From Oleiphilus messinensis (GTDB lineage: Bacteria > Pseudomonadota > Gammaproteobacteria > Pseudomonadales > Oleiphilaceae): 64,000 bases of DNA. The DNA is taken from the NCBI RefSeq assembly GCF_002162375.1, contig NZ_CP021425.1, positions 4,791,001 to 4,855,000 of the forward strand. Direction: 5' to 3'. Under the pieces are notes generated by a model. That model ran no database searches. It saw only the letters and a program-made list of their open reading frames with translations, and was not told where the DNA came from. Position numbers and translations under genes: made by a program. This document shows positions 46,101 to 56,083 of this stretch, piece after piece; the first letter of the stretch is position 1, and each line of letters begins with the position of its first letter.

Positions 46101-46484
46101 ATGGATTACGTACAAGCAAAAGAATATTGCCTGAATAAACCCGCAGCCCGGGAAGATCATCCTTTTGGACCGGAGGTTACGGTTTTCAAGGTGAAAGAGA
46201 AGATGTTTGGCACCCTTTCCGAGAATGAGGGGGTTGGCCAGATGAATTTGAAATGTGATCCGCAACAGGCTCTGATGTTACGGGATATTTTTGAATCGGT
46301 TATGCCGGGATACCACATGAATAAAAAACACTGGAACACAGTGATTCTGGATGGCTCAATTCCTATAGGCGAGTTACAACGGATGATCGACCACTCCTAT
46401 ACTCTGGTCGTAAAAGGCTTGAAAAAAACGGAACGCCAGGCACTGGAGTTGAGGTTTCCGGCAAAAGAGCTCTACCTGGATTAG
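46101..46484 (+). CDS. MmcQ/YjbR family protein
   Basis: A 127-residue protein starting MDYVQAKEYCLNKPAAREDHPFG, the usual YjbR beginning, with HWNTVILDG and an SYTLVVKGL end. The longer frame from 46023 is not needed. The family has a double-wing DNA-binding-like fold, but the cellular function is not known. It lies 121 bases after the patatin gene. Confidence 0.85.
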   Translation: MDYVQAKEYCLNKPAAREDHPFGPEVTVFKVKEKMFGTLSENEGVGQMNLKCDPQQALMLRDIFESVMPGYHMNKKHWNTVILDGSIPIGELQRMIDHSYTLVVKGLKKTERQALELRFPAKELYLD

Positions 46485-46561
46485 ATAACCGATAAAACAG
46501 GAACTTAAATGCATGGATAGCAGGGTCGCTCATGAATCGATACGCGCCCTGCCAATATCGA

Positions 46562-46780
46562 TCAAGCCCTCAACAGTGCTTTTACCAGCCGCTCGGACAG
46601 TTGATCCTCAGTAAATTGGGGTTCGTTTGGTGGGTATAAATCATCTTCTGTAAATTGAAAGCCATTGTCTCTCGCCAAAGCAAACAACTCCTTTAACTTT
46701 TGGCAGGCTTTCAGCTCCTCCGCAACCTCGGGTGTCGCTTTAGCTTTTAGTGAAAATGCTTTTATGTTATCGACAGACAT
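46562..46780 (-). CDS. Orphan Nif11-like leader-domain protein
   Basis: A 72-residue protein matching the Nif11 leader profile: MSVDNIKAF, KLKELFALARDNGF and FTEDDL, with an additional short tail PPNEPQFTEDQLSERLVKALLRA. AGGAGG lies eight bases before the ATG. Nif11 leaders usually end in a GG or GA site before a Cys/Ser/Thr-rich core; here there is no such site and only one Cys (Cys26). No modification enzymes adjoin. It may be a stand-alone Nif11 protein rather than a peptide precursor. Confidence 0.8.
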   Translation of the reverse strand: MSVDNIKAFSLKAKATPEVAEELKACQKLKELFALARDNGFQFTEDDLYPPNEPQFTEDQLSERLVKALLRA

Positions 46781-47124
46781 GAATTATCGCCTCCTGTTCT
46801 GAAACAGTGATTAACAAATTGGAAGCTTGGTTAATAGCAATTCGCTTGCCAAAGCAACATAAGCAATAAAATCATATAGTTATTGGTTGTAAAAATAAGT
46901 CGTGTTATGACAATTACTACGTATCAAATGTCATATGTCAGATTTATAACATGACGTATCGGTTACACTCGTTCACAGGCCCCACAACAATCAACATTAG
47001 CAATCGACATTAACAATCGTAAATGTGCAGAGTCGGTGCCTGTTGACGTTATGCCACTTAGTACGGACATTTTGGGTAATTTTATAATATCCTGTGTAAA
47101 ACTATTCTGAGAGCATCACTCATT
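46781..47124. other. Gene-free AT-rich stretch with a likely promoter
   Basis: No ORF with a binding site is seen. A consensus TATAAT at 47083-47088 lies about 36 bases before the DUF445 start and may be its -10; no good -35 pairs with it. Two nearly identical 13-base units (ACATTAGCAATCG, ACATTAACAATCG) lie in tandem at 46994-47019. Confidence 0.5.
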
Positions 47125-48519
47125 ATGACTATACGCGCCTCTATCAAACGCTTTTTCAATGCGATGCTTAACTTGCGCCACTTTGAGCTCAGCAATATCG
47201 ACTTTAACCAAATCGATGTTTGGGTTCGCCGGGGTCTGATATCGTCTGCTGCGCTGTTTGGCATACTGCAATACGTTTACCCCCAAATCGAACTGCTGCA
47301 TGCCATATTTATCGTTAGCATGGCCGGCATTGTGGGCTACTTTACCAACTACATGGCGATCAAAATGCTATTCCAGCCAAAGCAGGGTCAGGTATTGGGC
47401 TGGCGGGGACTGGTGCCGAAAAACAAGGAGCAGATTGCCCGAAGCCTTGCAGAAAGCGTGCAGACTCAGCTGCTTTCACCGGATATTATTCTGGACTATA
47501 TCAAACAAAATGATTTGATCACGAAAGGGATAGATGGCTTAACCGTATGGCTTGATGACAACCTGCAAAATCCGACGGTTCGCAAAGCGATTACCGAGCG
47601 CGTTGTGGACATTTTAAAAAGCCAGGGGCCCGAACTGGTGTCCAAGGCATTTGATCTATCGGAAGACTCACTGAAGAAACTTGCAGAGCGACCTGCGGTC
47701 ATGGAACAGGTCTGGCAGTGGGCCCGGGACAGTTTAGTCTCCCACCTGAATGACACGGAAAACCGAAAACAATTGGCCGTGCTGCTGAGACGTTTGTTCC
47801 TGACGGAATTGCCCGAGCTGGCGCATGCTCTGGATGACGCTCTGGAAGAATACCTGAAACGCAAACATGCCGTGGGTACGTTAGGCTTGAGCGTCAAGCG
47901 AATTGCCTCGTTCAATGAAGCTGCCATTGAGGATCTCCTGCTGCGTTTTGTGAGTGATCCGGATACTTTAGATCAGCTTATGGGTATGATGGATGTGGCA
48001 ATTGAGCGTTTACGCACAAAACTTGAAAGCGACGAGACCCGCCAATTGGTACTTGATAACGTCGAAGCCTGGATCACCTGGAGTACCGACAAAGCCCGTG
48101 ATGGTTTGCTACCGGATATTATAACCCGCCTCGAAGCCTTTCTGGACGAAAAAGATAACTGGCAGTACATCGACCGCTTCTGCATCGATTCCATGACTTG
48201 GGGAAAAAACCGCCTGCTTGGATTCGTGCAGTCCGATTCAGGACAACGTTATTTCAAGCAACAGATTTCAGCCCTCATCCACAAACTTAATGTCACCCAT
48301 TTAGTGGAAAAACAGGTCATGGGGCTGGATACCGATGAGCTGGAAAAACTCATCCTGGACAACACCGGTGGTAATCTGGTTGCGATACAAGTTCTCGGGG
48401 GCGCACTGGGTGTGATAGCCGGTTTAGTTCAGGTGCATATTGCCTTTGCTTTGCCCGTTGCGGGCCTGATTGGAATTGTCTGGATCGGCGCGTGGCGTAA
48501 TCGGCGCAGGTTTCAATAA
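47125..48519 (+). CDS. DUF445 membrane protein
   Basis: A 464-residue protein of the DUF445 (YheB-like) family. A membrane segment with GIVGYFTNYMAIKMLFQP is the family signature near residue 70; a long helical, charged middle follows, then another hydrophobic pair near the end (VLGGALGVIAGLVQV and FALPVAGLIGIVWIG). The family has no known activity. The gene has its own promoter region and stands before the iron-regulated receptor. Confidence 0.85.
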   Translation: MTIRASIKRFFNAMLNLRHFELSNIDFNQIDVWVRRGLISSAALFGILQYVYPQIELLHAIFIVSMAGIVGYFTNYMAIKMLFQPKQGQVLGWRGLVPKNKEQIARSLAESVQTQLLSPDIILDYIKQNDLITKGIDGLTVWLDDNLQNPTVRKAITERVVDILKSQGPELVSKAFDLSEDSLKKLAERPAVMEQVWQWARDSLVSHLNDTENRKQLAVLLRRLFLTELPELAHALDDALEEYLKRKHAVGTLGLSVKRIASFNEAAIEDLLLRFVSDPDTLDQLMGMMDVAIERLRTKLESDETRQLVLDNVEAWITWSTDKARDGLLPDIITRLEAFLDEKDNWQYIDRFCIDSMTWGKNRLLGFVQSDSGQRYFKQQISALIHKLNVTHLVEKQVMGLDTDELEKLILDNTGGNLVAIQVLGGALGVIAGLVQVHIAFALPVAGLIGIVWIGAWRNRRRFQ

Positions 48520-48717
48520 CACCTTAAACTCAACCAGGCAATACCAGGGTGCTCGTGAGCGCGCGCTTGAGAATCACAGGAACTTGCGCTTACGGCCCCG
48601 AAAAACACGGTCTCCCGTCCTTCCCCTTAGATCTGCATTATGGCTGCTAATCACACCTGGAATCTGTCCTGACATTCGTAATTCTGCACCCTCATCATCG
48701 AACCCACAAACACTAAC

Positions 48718-48736
48718 AATATTGACAATCATTATC
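48718..48736. promoter_or_regulatory. Fur box of the TonB receptor gene
   Basis: Bases ATTGACAATCATTATC match the Fur consensus at 16 of 19 positions. It is flanked by a nine-base inverted pair AACAATATT (48715-48723) and AATATTGTT (48743-48751), so the whole forms an extended dyad 56-92 bases before the ATG at 48807. Overlapping Fur dimer sites are common at strongly iron-regulated promoters. The wider 287-base gap 48520-48806 holds no further ORF. Confidence 0.8.
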
Positions 48737-48806
48737 ATTAATAATATTGTTCGCGACCTTACTGACCGGCAATTCCTGATTTGCCGACGAAATCGATTCG
48801 CACAGG

Positions 48807-50936
48807 GTGTTTGATATGTACCAGATTAATAGATTATCAAGAGCGATAATGGCATTCTCAGTGGCCACGACCACAGCCGTTGCAGATGAAGTGGAGAATG
48901 TCCCGCAGGAAGAGTTGATAATCACGGCAAGCCGGACTAATACCCCTGTGACGGCAATTCCGAATACCGTAAAAGTCATTGATCGGGATGCGCTGGAAAA
49001 ACAACTGGCAGTAAGCACCAGCTTGCTGGATGGCCTGAGTTTTTCGGTGCCCGCACTCACCCCCGCACACCAGAAATTAAGCAGCAACGGCGTCACTTTA
49101 CGAGGCCGTACACCGCTCTATATGACCGACAGTATTCCGCAATCCACTCCCCTTCGGAACGGTCAACGCAGCGCATTCACCATTGACCCGGCTTTCATTG
49201 ACCGAGTTGAAGTCATTCACGGCGCGAATGCCATACAGGGCGTTGGCGCCACCGGTGGCGTAATTAACTATGTCACCATTGATGCCCCGGAAAACGGCGA
49301 GTGGCTAAAAAAAGTGAGTGTTGAACTCACTACCGATGACTTCGAACGCGATGGCTATCACTACAAAGCAGCCGGAGTCATCGGCAAGTCATTCACGAAT
49401 ACCGATTTTGTTCTGGGTACAACTTATCAACTCGAAGACCTCTACTATGATGCAGAGGGCCGCGCCATTGCACCGGATCCGATACAGGGTGACTTGATGG
49501 ACAGTGAAGCGGTGAGCGTTTTCACCAAGTTGGGCTGGTACATCAGCGATACCCAACGAGTAGAATTACTCGGCAACTACTTTGACCTGAATGGTGACGG
49601 AGATTATCGTGTGGTTCCGGGCGATGTGGCACGGGGTAAACCCGCGACGGCCGAAGCGGGCGAGATTGACGGCGACCCAACCTACAATGACGCCAGCAAT
49701 CTATCCCTCACTTACACACACGACGATGTCTATCAGGGCCAACTCACCCTGCAAACATTCTACTACGACTTTTACGCACTCTACGGTGGTGGAACCTTTG
49801 GCTCGTTTCAAGATGAACAAATCGCGCCGGCTGGCGAACTTTTCGATCAGTCCGCACTGAGCTCCGAAAAATACGGTGCCAAAATCACCTACGTCCGCGA
49901 CAATACCTTTTGGGAAGGTCTTCAGATTACCACAGGTCTGGACTATCTGAACGACACAACACAGCAGGAACTGGTTCAAACGGGAAGAACCTGGGTACCT
50001 GAAATGACCTACAGTGGCTGGGCGCCCTTTTTACAATTGTCACAACGTTTGATGTCTAACCGCGTACACATCTCTGCAGGTATCCGCTATGAAAATGTTG
50101 AACTGGATGTGCCAGACTTCACCACTATTGCCGGTGCGAACAATACCTTTGTAAAGGGCAGCACACCGAGTTTTGAAGAGCTGCTGGGCAATGTGGGTGT
50201 CGTTTTCAACATCACGGACCAACTTACCGCATTCGCCTCCTACTCTGAAGGCTTTGAGATGCCGGATGCCGGTCTGATTTTGCGCGCGGTCAATACCCCT
50301 GATCTCACCGTTGATGATCTGGTCGATCTTCAGCCCATTATTGCCGACAACACTGAAATCGGCCTGAATTACCACTACCAGGGTCTTGATCTCTCTCTCA
50401 ACTATTTCTGGTCTGATTCCGACTTCGGTTCACGGATTCAGGTCGTCGACGGGGTTGGCCACATTACCCGTCAAAAAACAGAAATCGAAGGACTGGAAAT
50501 CAGTGCCAACTATCACTTTGACAACGGCATCTCGACCGGAGCAGCATATAGCAAACTGGAAGGCCGCTACGACAGTGACTCCGATGGCAGCATTGACAAA
50601 GATCTTGATGGCCGGAATATCGCACCAGACCGGGTAAACCTTTTCGTGGAAGGACCCGTTCTGGCAAACCTGAGCGCGCGATTGCAGTACTCTATTTTAC
50701 TAGACCGTGAGTTTGATGGCGGACAACCCCAGCATGATTTTGACGGCTACCAGTTAGCCGATGCCGTTTTGTCTTATCAAACAGACACTTTCGGCGACTT
50801 TACCCTGGGAATCGAAAACCTGCTGGACGAACAATACATTACCTATTTTTCGCAAACCCTCACCTACGTCAACAACACCACTTACTTCGCCGGTCGTGGC
50901 CGAACGGTTACGGTGAAATGGGATTACGCGCTCTAA
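48807..50936 (+). CDS. TonB-dependent siderophore-type receptor
   Basis: A 709-residue outer-membrane receptor. A signal ending near TTTAVADEV is followed by a TonB box-like stretch EELIITASR, the plug domain (VTAIPNTVKVIDRDALEKQL, then VEVIHGANAIQGVGATGGVINYVT) and a beta-barrel ending in TVKWDYAL, whose last residues are aromatic-rich as usual. A Fur box precedes it and a terminator follows. It imports a ferric siderophore or other metal complex through TonB; the substrate is unknown. Confidence 0.95.
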   Translation: MFDMYQINRLSRAIMAFSVATTTAVADEVENVPQEELIITASRTNTPVTAIPNTVKVIDRDALEKQLAVSTSLLDGLSFSVPALTPAHQKLSSNGVTLRGRTPLYMTDSIPQSTPLRNGQRSAFTIDPAFIDRVEVIHGANAIQGVGATGGVINYVTIDAPENGEWLKKVSVELTTDDFERDGYHYKAAGVIGKSFTNTDFVLGTTYQLEDLYYDAEGRAIAPDPIQGDLMDSEAVSVFTKLGWYISDTQRVELLGNYFDLNGDGDYRVVPGDVARGKPATAEAGEIDGDPTYNDASNLSLTYTHDDVYQGQLTLQTFYYDFYALYGGGTFGSFQDEQIAPAGELFDQSALSSEKYGAKITYVRDNTFWEGLQITTGLDYLNDTTQQELVQTGRTWVPEMTYSGWAPFLQLSQRLMSNRVHISAGIRYENVELDVPDFTTIAGANNTFVKGSTPSFEELLGNVGVVFNITDQLTAFASYSEGFEMPDAGLILRAVNTPDLTVDDLVDLQPIIADNTEIGLNYHYQGLDLSLNYFWSDSDFGSRIQVVDGVGHITRQKTEIEGLEISANYHFDNGISTGAAYSKLEGRYDSDSDGSIDKDLDGRNIAPDRVNLFVEGPVLANLSARLQYSILLDREFDGGQPQHDFDGYQLADAVLSYQTDTFGDFTLGIENLLDEQYITYFSQTLTYVNNTTYFAGRGRTVTVKWDYAL

Positions 50937-50962
50937 GCATAACGATAGATTGACCCCCTAGT

Positions 50963-50990
50963 AAGGCACACCAGCGCGTGTGCCTTTTTG
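50963..50990 (+). terminator. Rho-independent terminator after the receptor
   Basis: A perfect nine-base stem (AAGGCACAC / GTGTGCCTT), six-base loop, followed by TTTT-rich sequence. It closes the receptor transcript, and it overlaps the longest frame of the next gene, arguing against a start at 50978. Confidence 0.85.
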
Positions 50991-51016
50991 CTTTTACTTT
51001 TGCTTTTGCTTTGAAT

Positions 51017-52162
51017 ATGTGGCCTATGCTAAGAATACTTTTTACCGGACATAAGTATGCCGGGCTAATGCTTGGCCTGCTGCTTAGCCTTACAGGGCTG
51101 AGCGGCAGCATCCTGGTTTTTGACCATGCTCTGGATGAACTGCTTACACCCGAACTGTACGGAATAGGCGACCCGCAGACGGCCAGTCTTCAAAAAGCAC
51201 TGGAAGCCGCACACAATGCTGTCCCTGAGGGGGCAGTCGCCACCCGGATTGATCTGGCACGACAACCCGGATCACCCCATACGATTAAATTCACGGCGCC
51301 AGCACCGGAAAACAGCCGACTTGAGGTCAGCACTGATCCAGGTACGGCAGAAGTGCTGGTGATACGAGAGTGGGGACACTATCCTCTTACTTGGATATAT
51401 CGGTTTCACTATACGTTGTTGAGCGGAAAAACAGGAAAAACCGTCGTCGGTGTTTTTGGCTTTGTTTTGCTGTTCTTTTGCATTAGCGGGATTGTACTCT
51501 GGTGGCCAAGAAAAAACCGGAGAGCAAAAAAAGATCTGAGGTCCGGCAACGAGCACTGGAAACGAGCCCTGACGATTAGCCATAAGTTCGGCCCAGTTCG
51601 TTTTGTTCGTGACTTACACCGGGTTATCGGAGTTCTGGCAACCCCCATACTCATGGTGTGTGCACTCACCGGCATCGCCATGGTCTTTTCCGGCCCGGTC
51701 AAAACCATAGTTGGCACCTTTACCACAATCCATGACCAGCCCGATTACCAAGTAGTACCTGACGGACAGCACTTGCCTCTTGATCCACTAATGCGGGACA
51801 TTCAAAAGCAATGGCCTGATGCACAGATAAAACGAATATTTCTTCCCAAGGATCGCAATGACAGCCTAAGAATTAATGTCAACTTCGCAGGAGAAAGCTG
51901 GACCAATCACGCTGCCAGCTCAATTTGGGTCGACCCGTATCGGGGTGAAATACTCGGTGTACGCGATGCCCGGCGACTTCCGGCAGGTGACACCATATTG
52001 TCTTGGGTCTTTCCACTGCACAATGCAGATGCACTTGGGATGACGGCACGCGGGTTGTGGCTCGTCACGGGCACCATTCCAGCCTTGCTATTTATCTCGG
52101 GCATTTATCTCTGGATGAAGAAACGAAATCGCCTGTTACGGAAAGCTATTCGCGAAACATAA
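51017..52162 (+). CDS. Second PepSY domain membrane protein
   Basis: A 381-residue PepSY_TM protein, similar in plan to the one at 43225. It has helices at GLMLGLLLSLTGLSGSILVF, VGVFGFVLLFFCISGIVLWW and near the C-terminus, His motifs at FHYTLL and LHRVIG, and a charged loop (RKNRRAKKDLRS). I placed the start at 51017; 51026 is equally possible and no ribosome binding site decides. A terminator lies upstream, so it needs its own promoter or readthrough. Likely ferric-siderophore reductase-like. Confidence 0.82.
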   Translation: MWPMLRILFTGHKYAGLMLGLLLSLTGLSGSILVFDHALDELLTPELYGIGDPQTASLQKALEAAHNAVPEGAVATRIDLARQPGSPHTIKFTAPAPENSRLEVSTDPGTAEVLVIREWGHYPLTWIYRFHYTLLSGKTGKTVVGVFGFVLLFFCISGIVLWWPRKNRRAKKDLRSGNEHWKRALTISHKFGPVRFVRDLHRVIGVLATPILMVCALTGIAMVFSGPVKTIVGTFTTIHDQPDYQVVPDGQHLPLDPLMRDIQKQWPDAQIKRIFLPKDRNDSLRINVNFAGESWTNHAASSIWVDPYRGEILGVRDARRLPAGDTILSWVFPLHNADALGMTARGLWLVTGTIPALLFISGIYLWMKKRNRLLRKAIRET

Positions 52163-52257
52163 TTTCATCTTCAAACCGTTGAATATAGTGAACCATCCAG
52201 CAGCGCTCATCGAGTCGTCCTGTAGACGATTCATTCCATCTATGTAGTCATAACAAC

Positions 52258-53271
52258 TTAACTTCCATCCCCCTTACGATGATCGTGAATAAATTCACTC
52301 GGGGAAAGGTTAAACCACTTTTTAAACGCGTGGGAGAAGTTACTCTGATCTCGATATCCCAATTGCGCGGCAATCACCTGTACACTGGCATCCGACGCAG
52401 TCAAAAGCTGTGCAGCCTGTTTTTTGCGCACCTCCGTTAGCAGCGCGGAGTAACTGACCCCCTGCTGAGCCAATCGACGTTTAAGGGTGCTCTTCGATAC
52501 GTGGAGGTATTCAGCAGCCTTGGCTTGCTCCCAAATCCCGTCATGCACCATCAGCTTGCAAACCATATCCGAAATTGAACGGGTTTCGTTGAGCGTCGCG
52601 AGCTCTTTTTCGCAGGCCCTTTTCGCCACGATGTACTCTATTGGGTCGGCAAACAGGCTTCGAGAATCCAGGAAAGACTTCTCGACAATGAGGCAATTAG
52701 TTGGCTGGCTAAACGACCAATGGCCCCGAACATCAGGGACAATCAGGTCAAAATCAACTGGTTTTTCGAAGGTTACCCTCATATTACAAACAGGATTCAG
52801 GCCCGTCACAGCAATCATCAAACGCCGTATGGCCGCAAAGCAGTAAAACAGAATAATTTGATCCAGAAAGCGGCTGCCGCTGGAGATGTCGATGAACAAA
52901 TAACCCGCAGACTCCGATTCCCTAAACAGAATAGACACCACATTACTCTGCAACGCAATAAATCTGGACGACTCCAAAGATTCACGAATATTGGGCGAGG
53001 TCATGAACACTAAACTCAAGTTGCCTTGAGATGTCAGCCGAACCATATCGCCAAACTGATAGGCCAAGACGGGTCGGGAAATCGCGTTGTTTTTGGGAAC
53101 AAGCTCATTCAGCCACTTTAGCGGGAAGCGAAAATCCGGTTCTTGCAGGCTTTCCAAGGATAAGCCCTTGGTTTGCAGAAAGACCTGCATCCTGTTTTCA
53201 CTGTCTTCACGTAGAAAACCGGAAGCAAAAGCCTGTAACAAGTAACGACCAGGAATTGTTGGTTCTCGCAC
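52258..53271 (-). CDS. AraC family transcriptional regulator
   Basis: A 337-residue regulator with an N-terminal domain of the Arabinose_bd/OruR type and a C-terminal double helix-turn-helix (QAKAAEYLHVSKSTLKRRLAQ, then VQVIAAQLGYRDQSNFSHAFKKWFNLSPSEF). Divergent from the PF10118 gene with about 120 bases between starts, so it may control it. Inducer unknown. Confidence 0.88.
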   Translation of the reverse strand: MREPTIPGRYLLQAFASGFLREDSENRMQVFLQTKGLSLESLQEPDFRFPLKWLNELVPKNNAISRPVLAYQFGDMVRLTSQGNLSLVFMTSPNIRESLESSRFIALQSNVVSILFRESESAGYLFIDISSGSRFLDQIILFYCFAAIRRLMIAVTGLNPVCNMRVTFEKPVDFDLIVPDVRGHWSFSQPTNCLIVEKSFLDSRSLFADPIEYIVAKRACEKELATLNETRSISDMVCKLMVHDGIWEQAKAAEYLHVSKSTLKRRLAQQGVSYSALLTEVRKKQAAQLLTASDASVQVIAAQLGYRDQSNFSHAFKKWFNLSPSEFIHDHRKGDGS

Positions 53272-53395
53272 CTGACACCCCCTCTTGAGCTCAATTCACA
53301 AATAGTCGAGCTTTTGTAACATAGCAGAACGAACACTTTAGCTCCATTATTAAATGGTACATTCAAAGATGTCATAAATTTCACAGGAGCTCGTG

Positions 53396-54289
53396 ATGAA
53401 GGCGCAGGAAAAAATACAACAACGCCCACGTTTAACCGGCGCATCGGTCGGAATCCCGCCGCGACATCTAAATTTCAAGATGCCGGATAACAAGACAAAA
53501 TACCTTGTCACGAACAATGCAACGGCAACGATGTTTCTAGTCATGCTTTCGGCCTTTTTCCCTCCCGGTGAGCGCTTCTTCGTCGAGTCTGTGCGTCACT
53601 TCCGATCAAGAGCCAAGGACCCTGCACTTAAAGCAGCCATAGCGGGTTTTATCGGTCAGGAAGCGATACACAGCCGGGAACATGAGCGCCTCAATAAATT
53701 CCTGACTGAGCGAGGGTTTGATACGACGTTTCCCGAGAAAGCCGTTGCAGGTGGGCTGTGGTTACTGGAAAAGCTCTCCCCTCGACAAAAGCTGGCCTGT
53801 ACCACTGTAATGGAACACTTTACCGCCCTGCTTTCGGAAGCACTCCTGGAAGACGAAGCCCTCGCAAGTCTATTTGATCCGGAGTTTCTGAGCATCTGGC
53901 AATGGCATGCACTGGAAGAACTGGAACACAAAGCAGTCGCCTATGATCTTCAGGAGCTCGTTGGGAATGACAAAAAATTGCGCCTGCAAGCATCCTACTT
54001 TGTCGCTGGAGCCTTACTCCCGCCAGTCATGATCAGTTGGCTGTATTTGATTGCACGAGAAGGGAAACTCACGGACAGGAAAGATCTCAGTACCGGGTTA
54101 CAATTGCTTTTAGGAAAACAAGGCATCGTACGCCGGATCATACCTAAACTTCCGATCTACGCTGCACGGCGTTTTCACCCGAATAAACATGATACTACGA
54201 AACTGGAAAATACCTGGCGGGAAAAGCTATTTGGAGATCAAGGCTCGCTTTTATCGAGTTGGCGAAATCAACCCGAAGTAGATATTTAA
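53396..54289 (+). CDS. PF10118-type metal-dependent protein
   Basis: About 297 residues, helical, with motifs QEAIHSREHERLN and MEHFTALLSEALLED, then HALEELEHKAVAYDL. The repeated E-x6-H and EExxH patterns resemble a ferritin-like diiron centre, as in this family of predicted metal-dependent hydrolases. I use the ATG at 53396 rather than the GTG one codon earlier. Divergent from the AraC gene. Activity unproven. Confidence 0.8.
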   Translation: MKAQEKIQQRPRLTGASVGIPPRHLNFKMPDNKTKYLVTNNATATMFLVMLSAFFPPGERFFVESVRHFRSRAKDPALKAAIAGFIGQEAIHSREHERLNKFLTERGFDTTFPEKAVAGGLWLLEKLSPRQKLACTTVMEHFTALLSEALLEDEALASLFDPEFLSIWQWHALEELEHKAVAYDLQELVGNDKKLRLQASYFVAGALLPPVMISWLYLIAREGKLTDRKDLSTGLQLLLGKQGIVRRIIPKLPIYAARRFHPNKHDTTKLENTWREKLFGDQGSLLSSWRNQPEVDI

Positions 54290-54352
54290 CCTACTAGAAA
54301 CACGACACTTTCAAATTGTGCAAAGTATTTCCAACCCGAGAGTTGTATTGGT

Positions 54353-56083
54353 CTATATCGTATGAATTAGAGAGTGCTTTTTACCGATATCAATTACTTT
54401 ATCAACATGTGAAATCGTAGTGGTTCGATGCGCAATGATGATAATGGTTAGTTTACCTTGTAATTGGGCCAAAGCTTTTTGTATTTTTTGTTCATTCTGA
54501 TGATCTAGCGCACTGGTTGCTTCATCCAGAATCAACAATTGGGGTTTTGCAATAATCGCCCGGGCTATCGCCAAGCGTTGCCGCTCACCGCCGGATAATC
54601 GAATTCCCCTATCGCCAATAATCGTATCCAAACCATCAGGGAGCAAGGCAATAAACTCATCCGCCGCGGCTAATCTCAGGGCTTGCCATAACTCATCATC
54701 AGTCAGCTGCTTTTTTGTAACCCAGGTCAGATTAGCTCTAATGGTATCGTGGAACAAATAAACCTCTTGGGTGACATAAGCGATAGACTTACGCCAGGCC
54801 AGAATATTGGACTGATCGATTTCAACGTTATCACAATACACGTGCCCACTCGTGGCCTCGAACAGCCCCGCGATTATATCCGCCAATGTCGACTTACCCG
54901 CACCGGAATGCCCCACCAGAGCAACCGTTTCGTTTTTTTTGATTTCCAGAAAAAGGTTCTGGAATACAAAGGCCGATTTATTCGGATAGCGGTAAGCTAC
55001 ACCGTGAAGCTTGATGGCACGTTCAAAGGTTGGCGGTGCTGAAAGCTCCCCTGGGCTTTCACGCTCAGATTCGCACTGCTCCAACATATCAGATACATCT
55101 TTGAATGCCGGAACCTTGTGCAGGAGCTGTTGATAGGTTTTCTGCAGACCTGCTATTTGCGGTAAGAGGCGTGCGAAAATAACAAGTAGTAGAAAAATAG
55201 TAGCAAGCGGAATAGCAAAAAACATTTGGGCCGTATAAAAAAACAGACTAAACCCCACTCCTGCAGCCACCATGTACACCCACTGAGTCTTGGCACTCGT
55301 GCGGGCAAGCTGGGTTTGTTGGGCTTCCAGCATTGCACTGGCGGTTTGCATTTGATCAGCATAATACGACTCGCTCGCATAACTCTTGATCATTTTCAGG
55401 CTGCCCAACTGTTCCGTCAGCATTTGAAATATTTGTTTGTAACTCATCAGCTGATACTGTCCCGAGCCATAGATGATGCGATTTAATGGCAGCAACAGTA
55501 CCAACAGGACTGCTGCAAATAATACTGCCAACAACGTGATCTTCCAGGACAATAACATGGCCAGGCTAACCATCACCAATGTAAGAACAGACTGGCTTAA
55601 AAAAGACAACATCAGGTGAGATGAATGGCCGATTGTTTGCACCTGCCCCGATAAGCTGTGAGTGAAGTCAGACATTTTGTTCTGAATAATGTATTGCCAA
55701 CGACTGTGCAGCAGACTCCGGTATAATCGATCACGCAAAAAACCAATATAGGCTTGCTGGATAGAAACGCCCATAACGGCTAACTTGTAACGCAACGTGG
55801 CCAAAAAACACACGATGGCGATGTAGCAAATCAACACCCCTTCGAGATTATCAACGCCGAATGCAGAAAGTATTTGTCCGGCAATCCCGGCGATACTACT
55901 GGATGCAGCACTACCCGTTTCGAACCCCACAACGTCTAACAGCGGAATGATTAACAACAAACCGATGCCTGCGGTTAAGCCTTGCATCAGCATCAGCCCG
56001 AAGATCAGCAGTTGTAATCGAGGTGCAAACTTGAAAAAAGAGGTAAATGATCGCCAGAGAATTAAAGTGTTTTTGAGATGCAT
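54353..56083 (-). CDS. ABC transporter with fused permease and ATPase (peptide exporter type)
   Basis: A 576-residue half-transporter, start ATG at 56083 (MHLKNTLILW), overlapping the upstream B2-like gene by 22 bases. Six membrane helices in about residues 20-310, then Walker A GHSGAGKST, signature LSGGERQRLAIARA, Walker B LLILDEATSALD and a switch His in IIIAHRT. No peptidase C39 domain is present. Its coupling to a B2-type protease gene matches lasso-peptide exporters (McjD type). Cargo unknown. Confidence 0.9.
   Translation of the reverse strand: MHLKNTLILWRSFTSFFKFAPRLQLLIFGLMLMQGLTAGIGLLLIIPLLDVVGFETGSAASSSIAGIAGQILSAFGVDNLEGVLICYIAIVCFLATLRYKLAVMGVSIQQAYIGFLRDRLYRSLLHSRWQYIIQNKMSDFTHSLSGQVQTIGHSSHLMLSFLSQSVLTLVMVSLAMLLSWKITLLAVLFAAVLLVLLLPLNRIIYGSGQYQLMSYKQIFQMLTEQLGSLKMIKSYASESYYADQMQTASAMLEAQQTQLARTSAKTQWVYMVAAGVGFSLFFYTAQMFFAIPLATIFLLLVIFARLLPQIAGLQKTYQQLLHKVPAFKDVSDMLEQCESERESPGELSAPPTFERAIKLHGVAYRYPNKSAFVFQNLFLEIKKNETVALVGHSGAGKSTLADIIAGLFEATSGHVYCDNVEIDQSNILAWRKSIAYVTQEVYLFHDTIRANLTWVTKKQLTDDELWQALRLAAADEFIALLPDGLDTIIGDRGIRLSGGERQRLAIARAIIAKPQLLILDEATSALDHQNEQKIQKALAQLQGKLTIIIIAHRTTTISHVDKVIDIGKKHSLIHTI

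Noticed and set aside
50978-51016. GTG start for the second PepSY gene
   Set aside because: It lies in the right arm of the receptor terminator stem and encodes a low-complexity Phe/Ala stretch.
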